Shown here in pieces: positions 43,697 through 54,185 of a DNA stretch of 64,000 nt. The stretch comes from Triangularia verruculosa. Lineage: Eukaryota > Ascomycota > Sordariomycetes > Sordariales > Podosporaceae. A program made the translations under genes and the position numbers. The notes under the pieces are model-generated. The model made no database searches. It was given only the letters and a program-made list of their open reading frames with translations, and was not told the DNA's origin. The stretch covers positions 124,001 through 188,000 of the forward strand of contig MU863889.1 in the NCBI GenBank assembly GCA_033296885.1, written 5' to 3'. Position 1 is the first letter of the stretch. Every line of letters starts with the position of its first letter.

Positions 43697-45209
43697 ATGG
43701 TCATGGCGATGGATGACAGCGTCAGTGCCTCTGATGGCATAAGACCAACCACTCCACCTGCTAATCGGGGCCAACATGGCTCCACATCGCCGATGGGAAA
43801 GGAGAAGCAGCTGGCGAACGATATAGTCGATAACAAGACTGCGAATGTTGGCGGGTTGGTCTATGATAGTGATGATTTCTATGACCCCGAGGCCATAGAT
43901 CCACCAGCTCCAGGCGCGCCTTCTGATCATCATGACTCAACGTCGTCGGCGGAAGAAGAGATGCCACGAGGAAAGCGAAGGCAAACATTCTCCACCTTCC
44001 AATCGGATATATCAGTCAACACCGATATGTCATTGGAAGAACTAAATCCTGACTATGCCGATCCGGACCGCACCGTCGCTCGCTTCAATACGTTATGTCA
44101 CGTCGGCGGTGCTCAAGCTTGGCGGTCTGATTTCGACAAGACAAGAGATACCCGGGCCCTTACATCTCAAGAACAGGATCGACAAATGTACAGTTTCGCC
44201 GGCAAGCTACTCAAGCATCGAACATTGGTGTTCTGCCGCTTCAGGAGACTCAGCGTCTTCAACATCTTGAAAGCCCAGCATAAGCTAGTGCTTTTGTCCG
44301 AGAAACTGCACTATAACACGTCACACAAGGATTTCCTAGGGGGTGGTCCATCCGCTGGTGGTCTTGGAGAAGCACTGGAGGAATATGGTGTGTGCCACCA
44401 TGATAATCCGCACATCCCTACGTTATGAACTTGAGTCCAACTGACGCTGATGTAGTGCGGGCCATCGAGACCTTCCAAACCCTTGATACCAAAAAGGCAC
44501 CAGCGCCTTCATCTGTCAAGCCCATGGCAGCGAATCTAGCTCATAAACTTCACGAGCCGCATTACTGGGATGGACCGGACGCCCTCAACATGTTCGATAT
44601 TACCAGCGCTCATGAAGGAGGAGCCCAGGGGCCGACCAGAGGAACGGAATCTGATTCTCTATCAAGAGATGAAACAGTGCTGGATCAAGTAACATCTTCG
44701 GTTGGCGGAATGCGTCTCTGGTTTCAATTGTGGGCCCCAGCATTTATGCTAGACAAAAAAGGGAGAGCACAGCGCCGGCTCCTTAGGGAGGAAGGCCTTG
44801 AAGGAGGGGTATCTCATGGTGCGTCACGGCCTTTGTATCTCTGGCGTTCAACCATCACTAACCACAGTATCTTACAGCCGGAACCCGTGCCATTCTCCGT
44901 GATGCTCAGGCTCGTATTGGGCCGCTTCACATTTCGCCGAAGGTGGACTTTCTTGTCCGCCTTCTTGCGTGCCTCTTTGGAGGGGTGTCTATTGTCATTC
45001 CCATGGTCATATTGTTTATTGTCAGGGAGTCAACCGTGTTGACGCTAGTCTTGACGTCAACTTTCGTCCTGCTTACCGGCATCGCTCTTGCTGTGCTGTC
45101 TAATGGAGATTCACCGACGTCATTGGAGTCTTTGTTGGGGGCTACAGCCGCGTATGCAGCGGTGTTGGTGGTGTTTGTTGGAAATGCGTCGCTCTCTTCG
45201 AACGGCTAG
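43697..45209 (+). CDS. DUF6594 domain membrane protein
   Basis: Three exons (43697-44387, 44456-44818, 44878-45209; introns 68 and 59 bases) give 461 residues. After about 130 polar residues, DPDRTVARFNTLCHVGGAQA and QMYSFAGKLLKHRTLVFCRF introduce the helical part, with VFNILKAQHKLVLLSEKL and VRAIETFQTLDTKKAPAP. The third exon has ARIGPLHISPKVDFLVRLLA and then three tightly spaced hydrophobic segments at the C-terminus (FGGVSIVIPMVILFIV, LTSTFVLLTGIALAVL, AAYAAVLVVFVGNA). This order is typical of DUF6594 proteins, which are numerous in filamentous fungi and of unknown function. The C-terminal membrane hairpin suggests a membrane-anchored protein facing the cytosol. Three possible starts (Met1, Met3, Met5) lie close together. 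Confidence 0.82.
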
Positions 45210-45575
45210 TGTCCTTAACAAGATGTCGGCTTATCGAGCTTTCAGCGATACAGCTTGAGAGTCTCATGATTTGCAGGTCGCCTTCCACCTTTGTGAGGAA
45301 ACAGGTTCACTTTTAGGAGTAAACAGTGGAGGGCACCACTTGAAAGCATCAAAATACGAGGGGGTTGAATGTCTTTTACTTAAACGGAGCATACACGAGT
45401 GCTTTAATCTTGACTTTGTTAACTTTTAAGACGTAGAGTGTAAGGTAGAAAATCGATGGTGGTATTGGTACATGGACAGAGTGCTGGCGGACAGTCTGTA
45501 GGCGTCCTTCTACTGATATGCCAACCCGCCTCGCAGGGATCCTGCAGGTGTCCCTCGTCACAAAGTGCTTGTCTT
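45210..45575. other. Convergent intergenic region
   Basis: 3'-3' spacer of about 370 bases between the DUF6594 gene and the cysteine-synthase/rhodanese gene; nothing recognised. Confidence 0.4.
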
Positions 45576-47601
45576 CTAATCTACACCATCCCATACATCA
45601 TCACCATATCCCCTCCTCCTTAACCACCCTTCCAACACCCCCCAACCTCCATCTGCACAAAATACCTCTCTCTTCTTCCCAACCTTCTTACTCGCCCCTC
45701 TCAACATCGAAGCTGCCATCTTGCCGGAGTCTCCATCCAAACAAACAACAACTGTCTGTCTCTCATCGTCCTCCTCCTTATGCTCCAGCAACCCCGCCTC
45801 CTTAAAAGCAGAATTCATCTCCCTCCACCTCTCATAAACAGCCTCTGGATTCCCATAAAAGTCCTCCTTCGCCACCGACAGTGGGATATTCACCGCATTC
45901 CTCAAATGAGACTTGACAAACTCCGACCTCGGCCTCACATCAACAACCTTCACACCTGACTCCACACTGGCTGCTGTCACCACACTGTACACCGACGATG
46001 AAGGCGACGCAGCCGAGAATATCGTCGACGCAGACTCGGAAACATCCGACACCGCCCCAGGGGAACAATCCCCAAACATCCCCTCCACCGCCGCCGGCCG
46101 CTGGTGTTGCTTTGTTGCCGTGGTGCAAGCACAAGAAGACGGAACCAAACAAAGCATCTCCCGATCATACCTATCCCCCCTCTTTTCAGTCCCAACTAGC
46201 ATCTCGACTGTCTGTTCTGGCGTAAGGAACCACCTCTCATCGTACGGGTCTTGATCAACTTCCAGTAAACACTATTATACCACATCATTAGTACCCGCAT
46301 CCCCCATTCTCCCCAAAGAGCACGTACCTGATTCCTAATTTGCGGAAACTCCCCCTCCCCCAGCTTCTGGTAATACAACTCCATATACTGATACGGCAAA
46401 TCCGCACACAAAAACACGGCATTCACCTCCCCGTCCTCCCCCCTCAGCCCCTCCAATCCCCCTTTTTCTTTTTCCCCCTGCAACCACTCCAGCAATCCAT
46501 GCAGCGCCTCCCCAGACGACGGGCCGCAGATGATACCATATCTGCTCAGCTTCATACTCATCCTGAACGCGTCCTCGCTCTTGACATTGACGAACTCGTC
46601 GATCGTTTCCCTCCAGGGGAAGGGGGATGACTCAAAACCGGGGAAATGCCGTGGTCCGGGGGTGGGATCGCCGAATACGTTGCACACGCCGACGACTTTG
46701 ATGGAGGGGGAGAGGTGGGATTTGAGGTGGCGGCCTGTTCCCGTGATGCAACCGCCTGTTCCGATGGTGGAGCAGAGGACGGAGAGGGAGGGGAGTTGCA
46801 GGGCGAGTTGGGGGGCGGTGTGGTTGTAGTGGGATTGCCAGTTCTACGGGGGTTAGTGATTGCGGAAATGGAAGGGTGAAAGAAGATGGGGATGATGGGA
46901 TATTGGTGTAATGGTGAAAAGGGGTAATGGGGTAATGGTGAAAAGGGACAAAGGGACATACCGCATCATTATCATACTGCCCCAGATAACAAACATCTGG
47001 GTCCTCGTTCGCCTTCCTCCTCAATCTCGCCATAATGCCCTTTGGATCGGATGGCTCTTGCTGGGCCAGACCGCCATAAAGGGATCTATATCCATTAGCA
47101 TGTTAACCACCATGAGAAAAAAGCAGGGAAAAGGCCTACATCCCCACCCCAAAGAACCTCAGCACCCTCAAACTCTCCCTCGTCTTCTTGTTCGTCACCC
47201 ACGCCTCAACCCCCTCATGTCCCCACAGCGCTCTCCCAATGACGCCCATGCTGAGGACTGTGCTGCCGGAGCTGGCCTCGACTATTCGTTTGGCGTTTCG
47301 GGCTTTGGGGCTTGTTTTGAGCATTTCTAGGGCTGTCCTCCGCAGTGTGGTCAGTGGTGCTTCATCATATGGACCTAGAGAGGAATGACCTACCAGGAAG
47401 AGACTTGACGTTCTGCGCCGGCAGTGCCGTGAGCATTTTGGCGTAGATCCTCACCCCATCTTTGCGAAAAGGGTTCAAGGCCTCTGGTATCTCAACCAGC
47501 GGTAGCGGCGGGTTCTGCTCTGGATCGAAATATTTCGAAAGTGAATCCGGACCGGTGAAAATGTTGAGGGGATTGGGATTCCGATAGCAGTTGGGCGTCA
47601 T
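45576..47601 (-). CDS. PLP-dependent cysteine-synthase-like enzyme fused to a rhodanese domain
   Basis: Five exons (47601-47394, 47332-47140, 47085-46962, 46843-46328, 46271-45576) join in frame to 578 residues. Residues 30-345 are a fold-type II PLP enzyme: NPFRKDGVRIYAKML, Lys66 in QNVKSLPA as the likely Schiff-base lysine, the substrate loop SSGSTVLSMG, the phosphate loop GTGGCITGTG, and GPSSGEALHG near the cofactor nitrogen. Members make cysteine or related amino acids by beta-replacement with sulfide. Residues about 440-578 are a rhodanese: VKVVDVRPRSEFVKSHLRNA and VVVCLDGDSGK with the persulfide Cys at 524. A Ser/Ala-rich linker joins them. The fusion suggests that persulfide sulfur is handed to or from the PLP site (inference). 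It is divergent from the ATP-grasp gene across 1.1 kb that contains the TGAGCAAGTT-type motif. Confidence 0.9.
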
Positions 47602-48125
47602 GTTTACTCTTGCTGTGCTTTGCTAGCATGTAAAAACTGCGTATGTCGTTGTCGGTAATTTGCGCCCTCAAGGACGGGAGTTGGTGATCTGCATCTGGTG
47701 AAGGTGAAGGAAAGGTGAAGTTGAACAGTTCCTCCCACCCTCTTGGAAGCTACCTCCCGGATGTAAATAGGTACTACACATTTGCATACAACCTCCCGTC
47801 CCCCATCATCCCCCCGGGACCCGGCCTACTACTACACGCACCATTCCCAGACCTTGACACATGGTTCCTTGCGGAGGGCCATCACGCAGGCCATGCCATG
47901 CGTACGTAGCCTGGGCAACTTTACCCCCCGAGGAAACAGGGGGGTCTCGGCTTACCGAGCCATGTACAAGTTGATCACCTACCTACCAAGGTTAATGTTC
48001 CTAGGTACCGCGTCCCGCCTGCCGCCCCCAAGGTATCTTACCTCGTCACTGAACATCATCCCCAGCGCCATTCCCGGAACGAATCCTTCATTGCTAGGGA
48101 AGGGCGGGGAAGTAAAGTGTTACTC

Positions 48126-48139
48126 CCGCAAACTTGCTC
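48126..48139 (-). promoter_or_regulatory. Cluster motif copy, variant GAGCAAGTTTGCGG
   Basis: Reads GAGCAAGTTTGCGG on the minus strand, in the divergent spacer between the cysteine-synthase/rhodanese gene and the ATP-grasp gene. It differs from the core by one inserted G. The rest of the 47602-48744 spacer shows TACCTA-type motifs and no gene. Confidence 0.35.
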
Positions 48140-48744
48140 TTTTCTTGCGCACCTTGGTACAAACACTTGGATGAAACATCCCGAGAATTCTCCCCCCCTC
48201 CTCAGATGCCCAGCTGCAATGTAATGTCACCAAAATACAGCTGATCAGCAGGGTTTCCAGCACCCACCCATTCACCCCCCAGTCTCGTTCATGTAAGCAA
48301 AAACGTGGAGCACGCAATGTGTTTACCACTCGCTGTTTCTGTGCATGCAGAGCCGAACACATGAGCGTTAATCGCTAGATCCATCTCCTGCCCTAAGAGA
48401 TCGCGATGTACCTACCTTGTACCAGTCCCAAATGGACACCTGTCAAGAACATGAGCCCCATACTTTCACGCCCAGCATAATTCTAGACGTTGAATCTGCA
48501 TAAAATCATCACAGTGTGTCTACGCTCTACCACCAACTCGGAACGGCCTGTCCTACCCGCCTATTTCCGTTATACTTACCTAAGACAAGACCACACCTGC
48601 TTCTTCCCACCCTCCAAAGTCCTCAACCATACCTTTCCCGGGCCCGGCCGACATCTTCCGAGTTGGTTGCACTGCGACATTTTCCCCGGACTTCCAGGCC
48701 TATTAAAACAGCCTGTAAGATTGCCCTGTTTCTCCCCGCAACCA

Positions 48745-50844
48745 ATGCCATCAGCAGGAACACTACAGCACACACCACCACCTATCCGAGATCCCAAGCC
48801 TCCCACGCACAGCATGACGCCTGCCAACCCCTGCGGCCATGCCTCACTTATCCTCTCCTCAGAGAAGATAGCACACGGTACCTACCCTCTCTCCCAAGTA
48901 CCATAGCGAGCCAAGTACATCTACTTACCTTCCCATGCAGCGACAATCACTGTCCATCAAAACCTCAACAACAACAACCAAGTGCCTACAGACAGCATTC
49001 CAGAAATCTGGGCTTTGGATCTTACCTTCACATCATCCCCCACTGCCGCACCGTCACCTTCGCTCAAGATTGACCTCCAACACCCGTCTCCCTCCCCTTG
49101 GAAGGATCTCCTACAAAAGAATTTAGACGCCAATCGTCTCCCTTCGGTTCGCTTTCTCTTCACCTCCACCCCCGGCTACATCACCCGCTCCGACATTGTT
49201 GAGCGGCGCTTTGAGTGTTGTCCTGGCATCATTTCTGCTCACTCCTTCCTCACACCCCTTCAACATGTCAAACCCATCTCTCCCCAAGCCCTCAACCCCG
49301 GCAGCCTCGAAGATGTCCTCTCTTCTTCCTTCGGTGCCCTTATCCTCCCGCGCGACTTTGATCCCGTCGCACTGAATGAGGAGACATCCAACCGACTAGG
49401 CGTCCCCTTTCTACTCGCTACACAACCCACCCACAAAAGGATAGCTTGGGTTCAGGGCCGTGAAGACATAGATTGCATCGAGCGGGCCTTGAACGCTGCC
49501 CAAGCTATGGGTATCAAGCTGGTCATCATTGACGAGAAGGGCCACTGGCTGCAAGATCCAAATTCACCATGGGCGCATCTCAGGGAAGACTTCATCGAAG
49601 CCGATATCGCGCCAAATGACGGCTTTCCCCAGAGAATCGTCGATGCTGTGGAAGGATATGGCAAAAAGATTGACGGCATCGTCACCATCAGCGACGTCCG
49701 TCTTGCTGGCGTGGCAAAAGCGTGCCAGATTCTAGGCTTGTCGACAGAATCGCCAGAGGCATATGAGATTGCCGCCGACAAAGGCCGGACAAGGCTGCTG
49801 GAGACTGTGGGGGCAGAGGAGAGCTTTGTGTTGAAGCATGCGGATGAGCTCGAGGGGGTGTTGGAGACCAAGGGTGAACTGAAATTTCCAATGGTCGTCA
49901 AGCCAGTTATTGGGTGGAGTTCGGACTGCGTGACAAAAGTCAAGAATGTGGATGAGCTCAAGGTCGCAGTGAAAAAGGCATCGGACCGACATGCAGACTC
50001 GCCCAAGCCGAGCACAGCTGTGGTGGTGGAGCCATATGTTGCTGGACCGGAGGTAGATGCCAACTTTGTCATGTTGAACGGCGAGATCGTCTTTGCCGAC
50101 ATCAACGACGACTTTCCCTCCCCAGCAGACTCGGCAAACGCCGGGCTGAAGGAAAACTTCCAGGAGACGCAGAATGTTCTCCCGTCAGCGCTACCCAAGC
50201 ATGAACTTGAGGCCATCCAAGACCAGCTCAGAGCCACACTTCTCCGGCAAGGGTTCCATTCTGGTGTCTTCCACTGCGAGGCCCGGTTACGAAACTCGAG
50301 TGTGCGGTACCAAGACGTTGGAAACGGGATCCTCGACCTGGTTCCGAACGACCAGAATGGTCAAGACGGAGCTTCGGATACGCAGCCGGAGGTCTATCTC
50401 CACGAGGTAAACGCCCGACCACCGGGATACCTCGAGTCGGTAGCAGTGCTACTGGCGCATGGCGTTGATTACTATGCCGTCCGCATGCTGCTTGCGCTGG
50501 GTGATGCAGAAGAGGCTCGCTTCCGAGCGCTGTCACACCCATTCCGCAGCGGCCCGCAGTTCCATCTTTCGGTAATGATCATCCAGCAGACGCGCAGAGG
50601 CATCATGAGGTCAGCCGACGCAGCCAAAGAGTTCCTGGAAAAGCACCCAGATGTGCGTGAGAATGTAGTCGACTACTACACGCGCAAGAAGGGCGGTGAT
50701 ATTCTCGAGGGCCCAGATGCCGTGTCGCTGTGGTGGATTGCCTTTTTCTCGGTTGTCTCCCGGACATCTCGCAGGGATCTTCTGGAGAGGGTCGCTTTCA
50801 TCGAAAAGAACTTTGACTACAAGTTCGACACCCTTGCGGAATAA
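48745..50844 (+). CDS. ATP-grasp ligase, amino-acid/dipeptide ligase-like
   Basis: The conserved protein runs in one exon from about 48988 to the TAA at 50844, but no ATG opens this exon in frame. A plausible first exon 48745-48877 (intron 48878-48940 with CTTAC branch) supplies the start and gives 678 residues; this exon is uncertain. The N-domain begins IPEIWALDLTF. The ATP-grasp core has AADKGRTRLLETVGAEESFV, FPMVVKPVIGWSSDCV (ATP-binding Lys), VVVEPYVAGPEVDANF, and the metal site with FHCEARL and VYLHEVNARPPGYLES (Glu and Asn ligands). This layout matches enzymes that join amino acids with ATP, such as bacterial L-amino-acid ligases and carnosine synthase. It would act in the cytosol. The substrates cannot be read from sequence. 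The neighbours on both sides are a cysteine-synthase-like enzyme and a ferric-reductase-like protein. Confidence 0.85.
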
Positions 50845-51040
50845 ACCTTCTCATGGCCCAGAGAGTGTCGGTGAACCCCCTGTAAGATCGATGTCGTGCG
50901 ATCTAAGGTCGGTAGCTCATGAGTAGTCCGAATATCTAGATGACTGCAGCAAAACTTCTGAACCCCCTGTCCTGTCAGTGAATCTGTGCAGCCGTTATGC
51001 CAAGAAAACACCCAACCCACCAGTCAGAAGCGAGGAATTG

Positions 51041-51106
51041 TGAGCAGGTTTCGGGGGTTACATGCGCCACCAGTGAGCAAGTTTCGGCATCTGAGCAAAT
51101 TTTCCG
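51041..51106 (+). promoter_or_regulatory. Cluster motif array, three copies of TGAGCARRTTTCGG
   Basis: Copies at 51041-51055 (TGAGCAGGTTTCGGG), 51074-51087 (TGAGCAAGTTTCGG) and 51092-51106 (TGAGCAAATTTTCCG), spaced 33 and 18 bases, about 380-450 bases before the ferric-reductase ATG. The remaining spacer 50845-51488 has no gene. Confidence 0.55.
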
Positions 51107-51488
51107 TATAATATCGATAAATAAGGGGCCCCGCAAACAACGGCAGCAAGCCACAGCATGCCGTGACTGATCCTTCCTGACTCTAGACCTCGACAGGAAG
51201 CCCAAGATGGGTAGCGAGCAAGTGCCAACTAATTCCCCAGAAGCCGGCATGGCGGGCTGCGACCCAAGCCGGTTGGTTCACATATCCCTGTGCTTTGCTG
51301 AGTCCACGGGGCGGAAGCCGATATTAATACCACATTGAGATGCCGTGCTTCTTATCCTGAAAGACATGTAGAGCTGTGGTCTTTTGTATGACCAGGTCGT
51401 CCTCCTTTCTGGCCTTGTGCCTTCCAGCTGACCTGCACCTCCTTCCATGCCGAATTCGAGTTGAGTCTGTACAGCCAGCGACACCACA

Positions 51489-53633
51489 ATGAGAGGCGTT
51501 CTCACAGCAGTAGGGCTGGCGGCCCTCGCCTTGCCCGGCCCGGCACAGGCCTTCATTGGATACGGCATCACCATGTACGACCCTTCCTGCGCTTTTGGTT
51601 GCTATGACGGGGTCTCTGGGTACATGTTGGAGTGCTCCGTCATGGACCACGGGCCGGTTGGCGCACACAGTCACGGCGCTGGAGGCCCAACATCACCAGA
51701 ATGCCGCGCTGGAGACACTTACTTCCTGACGACTCTGGCGTACTGCATGAAGACCAACTGCGATGCTTCCACTCCAATGTGGAAGCTGGAGAAGTTCTGG
51801 TCTGAGCAGGCCACCGGCGACAAGACTGTTCCGGCGAAGTGGTCATACGGCGAGGCTCTGGCCCAACTCAAGAAGCCACCGACAGACGAGTATGGCGAGG
51901 ATGATCACCACCTCACCCGGACTGTGCTGGTGGACGCCGAAATCGTCAAGGACAACGCACTGACCCGAGAGCACTTTGAGTATGCCGAGATGATCCACTC
52001 TCGATATGGGTAAGTAAACACCGCAGTATTTTCTGTCGTTCTCCCGACTGACATCGATGTCCGTAGACTCATTCTGTTGATCGTGGGCTTTGGCACACCG
52101 ATCGTCATTTCCATGTTCACCCGGCTGCCGTACATGAGCAGCTTGTCGGACAAGCTGAAGCCGTACATCGTCTACCCCTCGCTCATCGGTACGTACCATG
52201 TCCGGCCGCTGCCTTTCCTTCTTGGAAACGCAGCGACAATCGGCCAGTCGCTGTATGTCATCATGTTTGCTGCCCTCAACATCGCCATGGCGGCAGCGGG
52301 CTACAAGTCCATTCAGCCCAACACGTGGTTTGGCAATCAGTGGCAGGAGGTGATGGGCTACTTTTCGGCGAGGACTGGTGTCTTGGCCTTTGCTCTGACG
52401 CCGCTTGTGATCCTGCTGTCCGGCCGTAACAACATTCTCCTCTGGGCGACAAACTGGTCTCACTCCACCTTCATGGTTCTTCACCGCTGGGTGGCGCGCA
52501 TCTACGCTGCCCAGGTTATTGTGCACTCAATTGCCGAGTTGGTCCTGTACATCGACATGGGATCGTACGAGGCTGAGTTCAAGACGGAATACTGGGCCTG
52601 GGGCATCGTGGCCACCGTGTTTGCCTGTGCCATGCTCGTCTTCAGCTCGCTCTTCTTCCGCCGCTGGTCGTACGAGTTGTTCCTCATTGGCCACATCATC
52701 ATGGCTGTCTTTGTCATTGTCGGCAGCTGGTATCACGTCGAGTTCCTCTTCAGCCGGAAATGGGGATATGAGTTCTGGCTCTATGCTGCCTGCGCCGTCT
52801 GGTTCTTTGACCGTGTCATTCGCGTCTTCCGCATCCTCAAGAACGGACCCAGGCGGGCAGTTGTCACCGAGGTTGCCGACGACATTGTGCGGGTCGATGT
52901 CAAGGGCATCCGGTGGACAGCGGCTCCCGGTCTTCACACATATGCCTACTTCCCAGCACTGAGCCCCTGGAGACCATGGGAGAACCACCCGTTCTCGATC
53001 CTGCCTACGGCGCTCCTCCAGTCCAAGCGGGATGCTTCTCTGTCTGGGGCCGCCTCTGGTAGCGACACACCGAGCAACGCCGACGTTGAGAAGTCGGGCG
53101 CTGTCGCCAGCACCAGCAGGCCAGAAAGAGACGACCAAGCACTCGGTGGGGCTCCTGGAACGGGCATCACTCTCTATGTCCGCAAGTCCAAGGGCCTGAC
53201 CAAGCTGCTTGCCAACCACAACTCTCTCCTCACTCTTTTGGACGGCCCATACCCAGACAACCCGACGGATGGTGTGCTCAAGTCAGACAGACTGCTGTTG
53301 ATTGCCGGAGGTGTCGGAATCACGGGTGTGTTGCCGTACATTGCCCGGCACACCAACGTCAAGGTGTGCTGGAGTGTCCGGGCCGCGGCCGAGGGCTTGG
53401 TACGGGACCTGGAGGGTCCGCTGTCCAGAGTGGCCGAGAAGGACGTCAGAATTGGCAGCAGATTGGACGTTGCTGCGCTGTTGGAGGAAGAGCAGCGGAC
53501 GGGGTGGAACAGAGTTGGAGTCGTTGTGTGTGGGCCCGGAGGGCTTTGCGACGACACTCGGGCGCTGGTGACCGCCAAGGCGCGGACCGGGCCGGCTGTC
53601 TGGGAGCTCGAGGTGGACGCGTTTTCTTGGTAG
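51489..53633 (+). CDS. Ferric-reductase-like transmembrane flavohaem protein
   Basis: Two exons (51489-52009, 52067-53633; 57-base intron with CTGAC branch) give 695 residues. A signal peptide (MRGVLTAVGLAALALPGPAQ) precedes a Cys-rich outer segment of about 130 residues. Then come the hydrophobic segments of the ferric-reductase domain, with haem-ligand candidates in FMVLHRWVARIYAAQVIVHS and LIGHIIMAVFVIVGSWYH. The FAD site is in ENHPFSILP and the NAD(P)H site in IAGGVGITGVLPY, with VVVCGPGGLCDD near the end. The family moves electrons from cytosolic NADPH across the membrane to metal chelates or oxygen. A polar insert of about 50 residues (Ser, Gly, Asp) separates the FAD and NAD parts. It lies between the ATP-grasp and peptide-transporter genes, on the same strand, with three copies of the shared motif upstream. 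Confidence 0.93.
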
Positions 53634-53902
53634 TCTCGGCAATGGTGCCCTCTGCGGAGGCCGTGTTCCGTGGTTCTGTATTCTGTAGTTCAAAAGGTCT
53701 CATACTCAGTAATGTTGATTGCATGACTGTTCGATTGCCCTCGATGCCCCGCTTGTGTCTGTGAATAGAGTGTTTTCCCTTGGCGGAGAGATTGTTGGAA
53801 TCGCCATGTCCAAGTTGGACGTTGAAATTGGAATGTGGGGGCCCAAGACGACACGGCAGATGGGGAGTGGCTTGATTGGGTTAGCCACAGTGCGTCTACA
53901 TT

Positions 53903-53916
53903 TGAGCAAGTTTCGC
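53903..53916 (+). promoter_or_regulatory. Cluster motif copy TGAGCAAGTTTCGC
   Basis: One good copy followed at once by a half copy (CTGAGCACC), 283 bases before the peptide-transporter ATG and 270 after the ferric-reductase stop. Confidence 0.45.
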
Positions 53917-54185
53917 TGAGCACCCCCCAGAACCCCCAAAGATGCCAAGAGTCGAGACCCCGTCACGTTGCAGTGACACGCTGCCTCTTGCATAACCAGC
54001 ATCTCGATTGGCTCAACCATCCTCAAGTCGACACCTGGAGGGTTGGCCGAGGGGCCATGGATTCGTTCTTCGACCGCCCTTTTGCGGGCTCGCGTCCTGC
54101 AGCTGTAGATATCGGCAGTGGTGAGGCTCTCTGGGGAGCTGTTGTTTGATATCGCGGTTTTTGGGTGCGTCAACATCAGTGACCG

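Noticed and set aside
46860..46960. GGGGTAATGGTGAAAA-type short repeats
   Set aside because: They are real but lie inside an intron of the cysteine-synthase/rhodanese gene and look like simple slippage.
49452..50237. 261-codon minus-strand frame
   Set aside because: Antisense of the ATP-grasp gene; the Ser-rich translation is typical of a shadow.
52527..53219. 230-codon minus-strand frame
   Set aside because: Antisense of the ferric-reductase gene.
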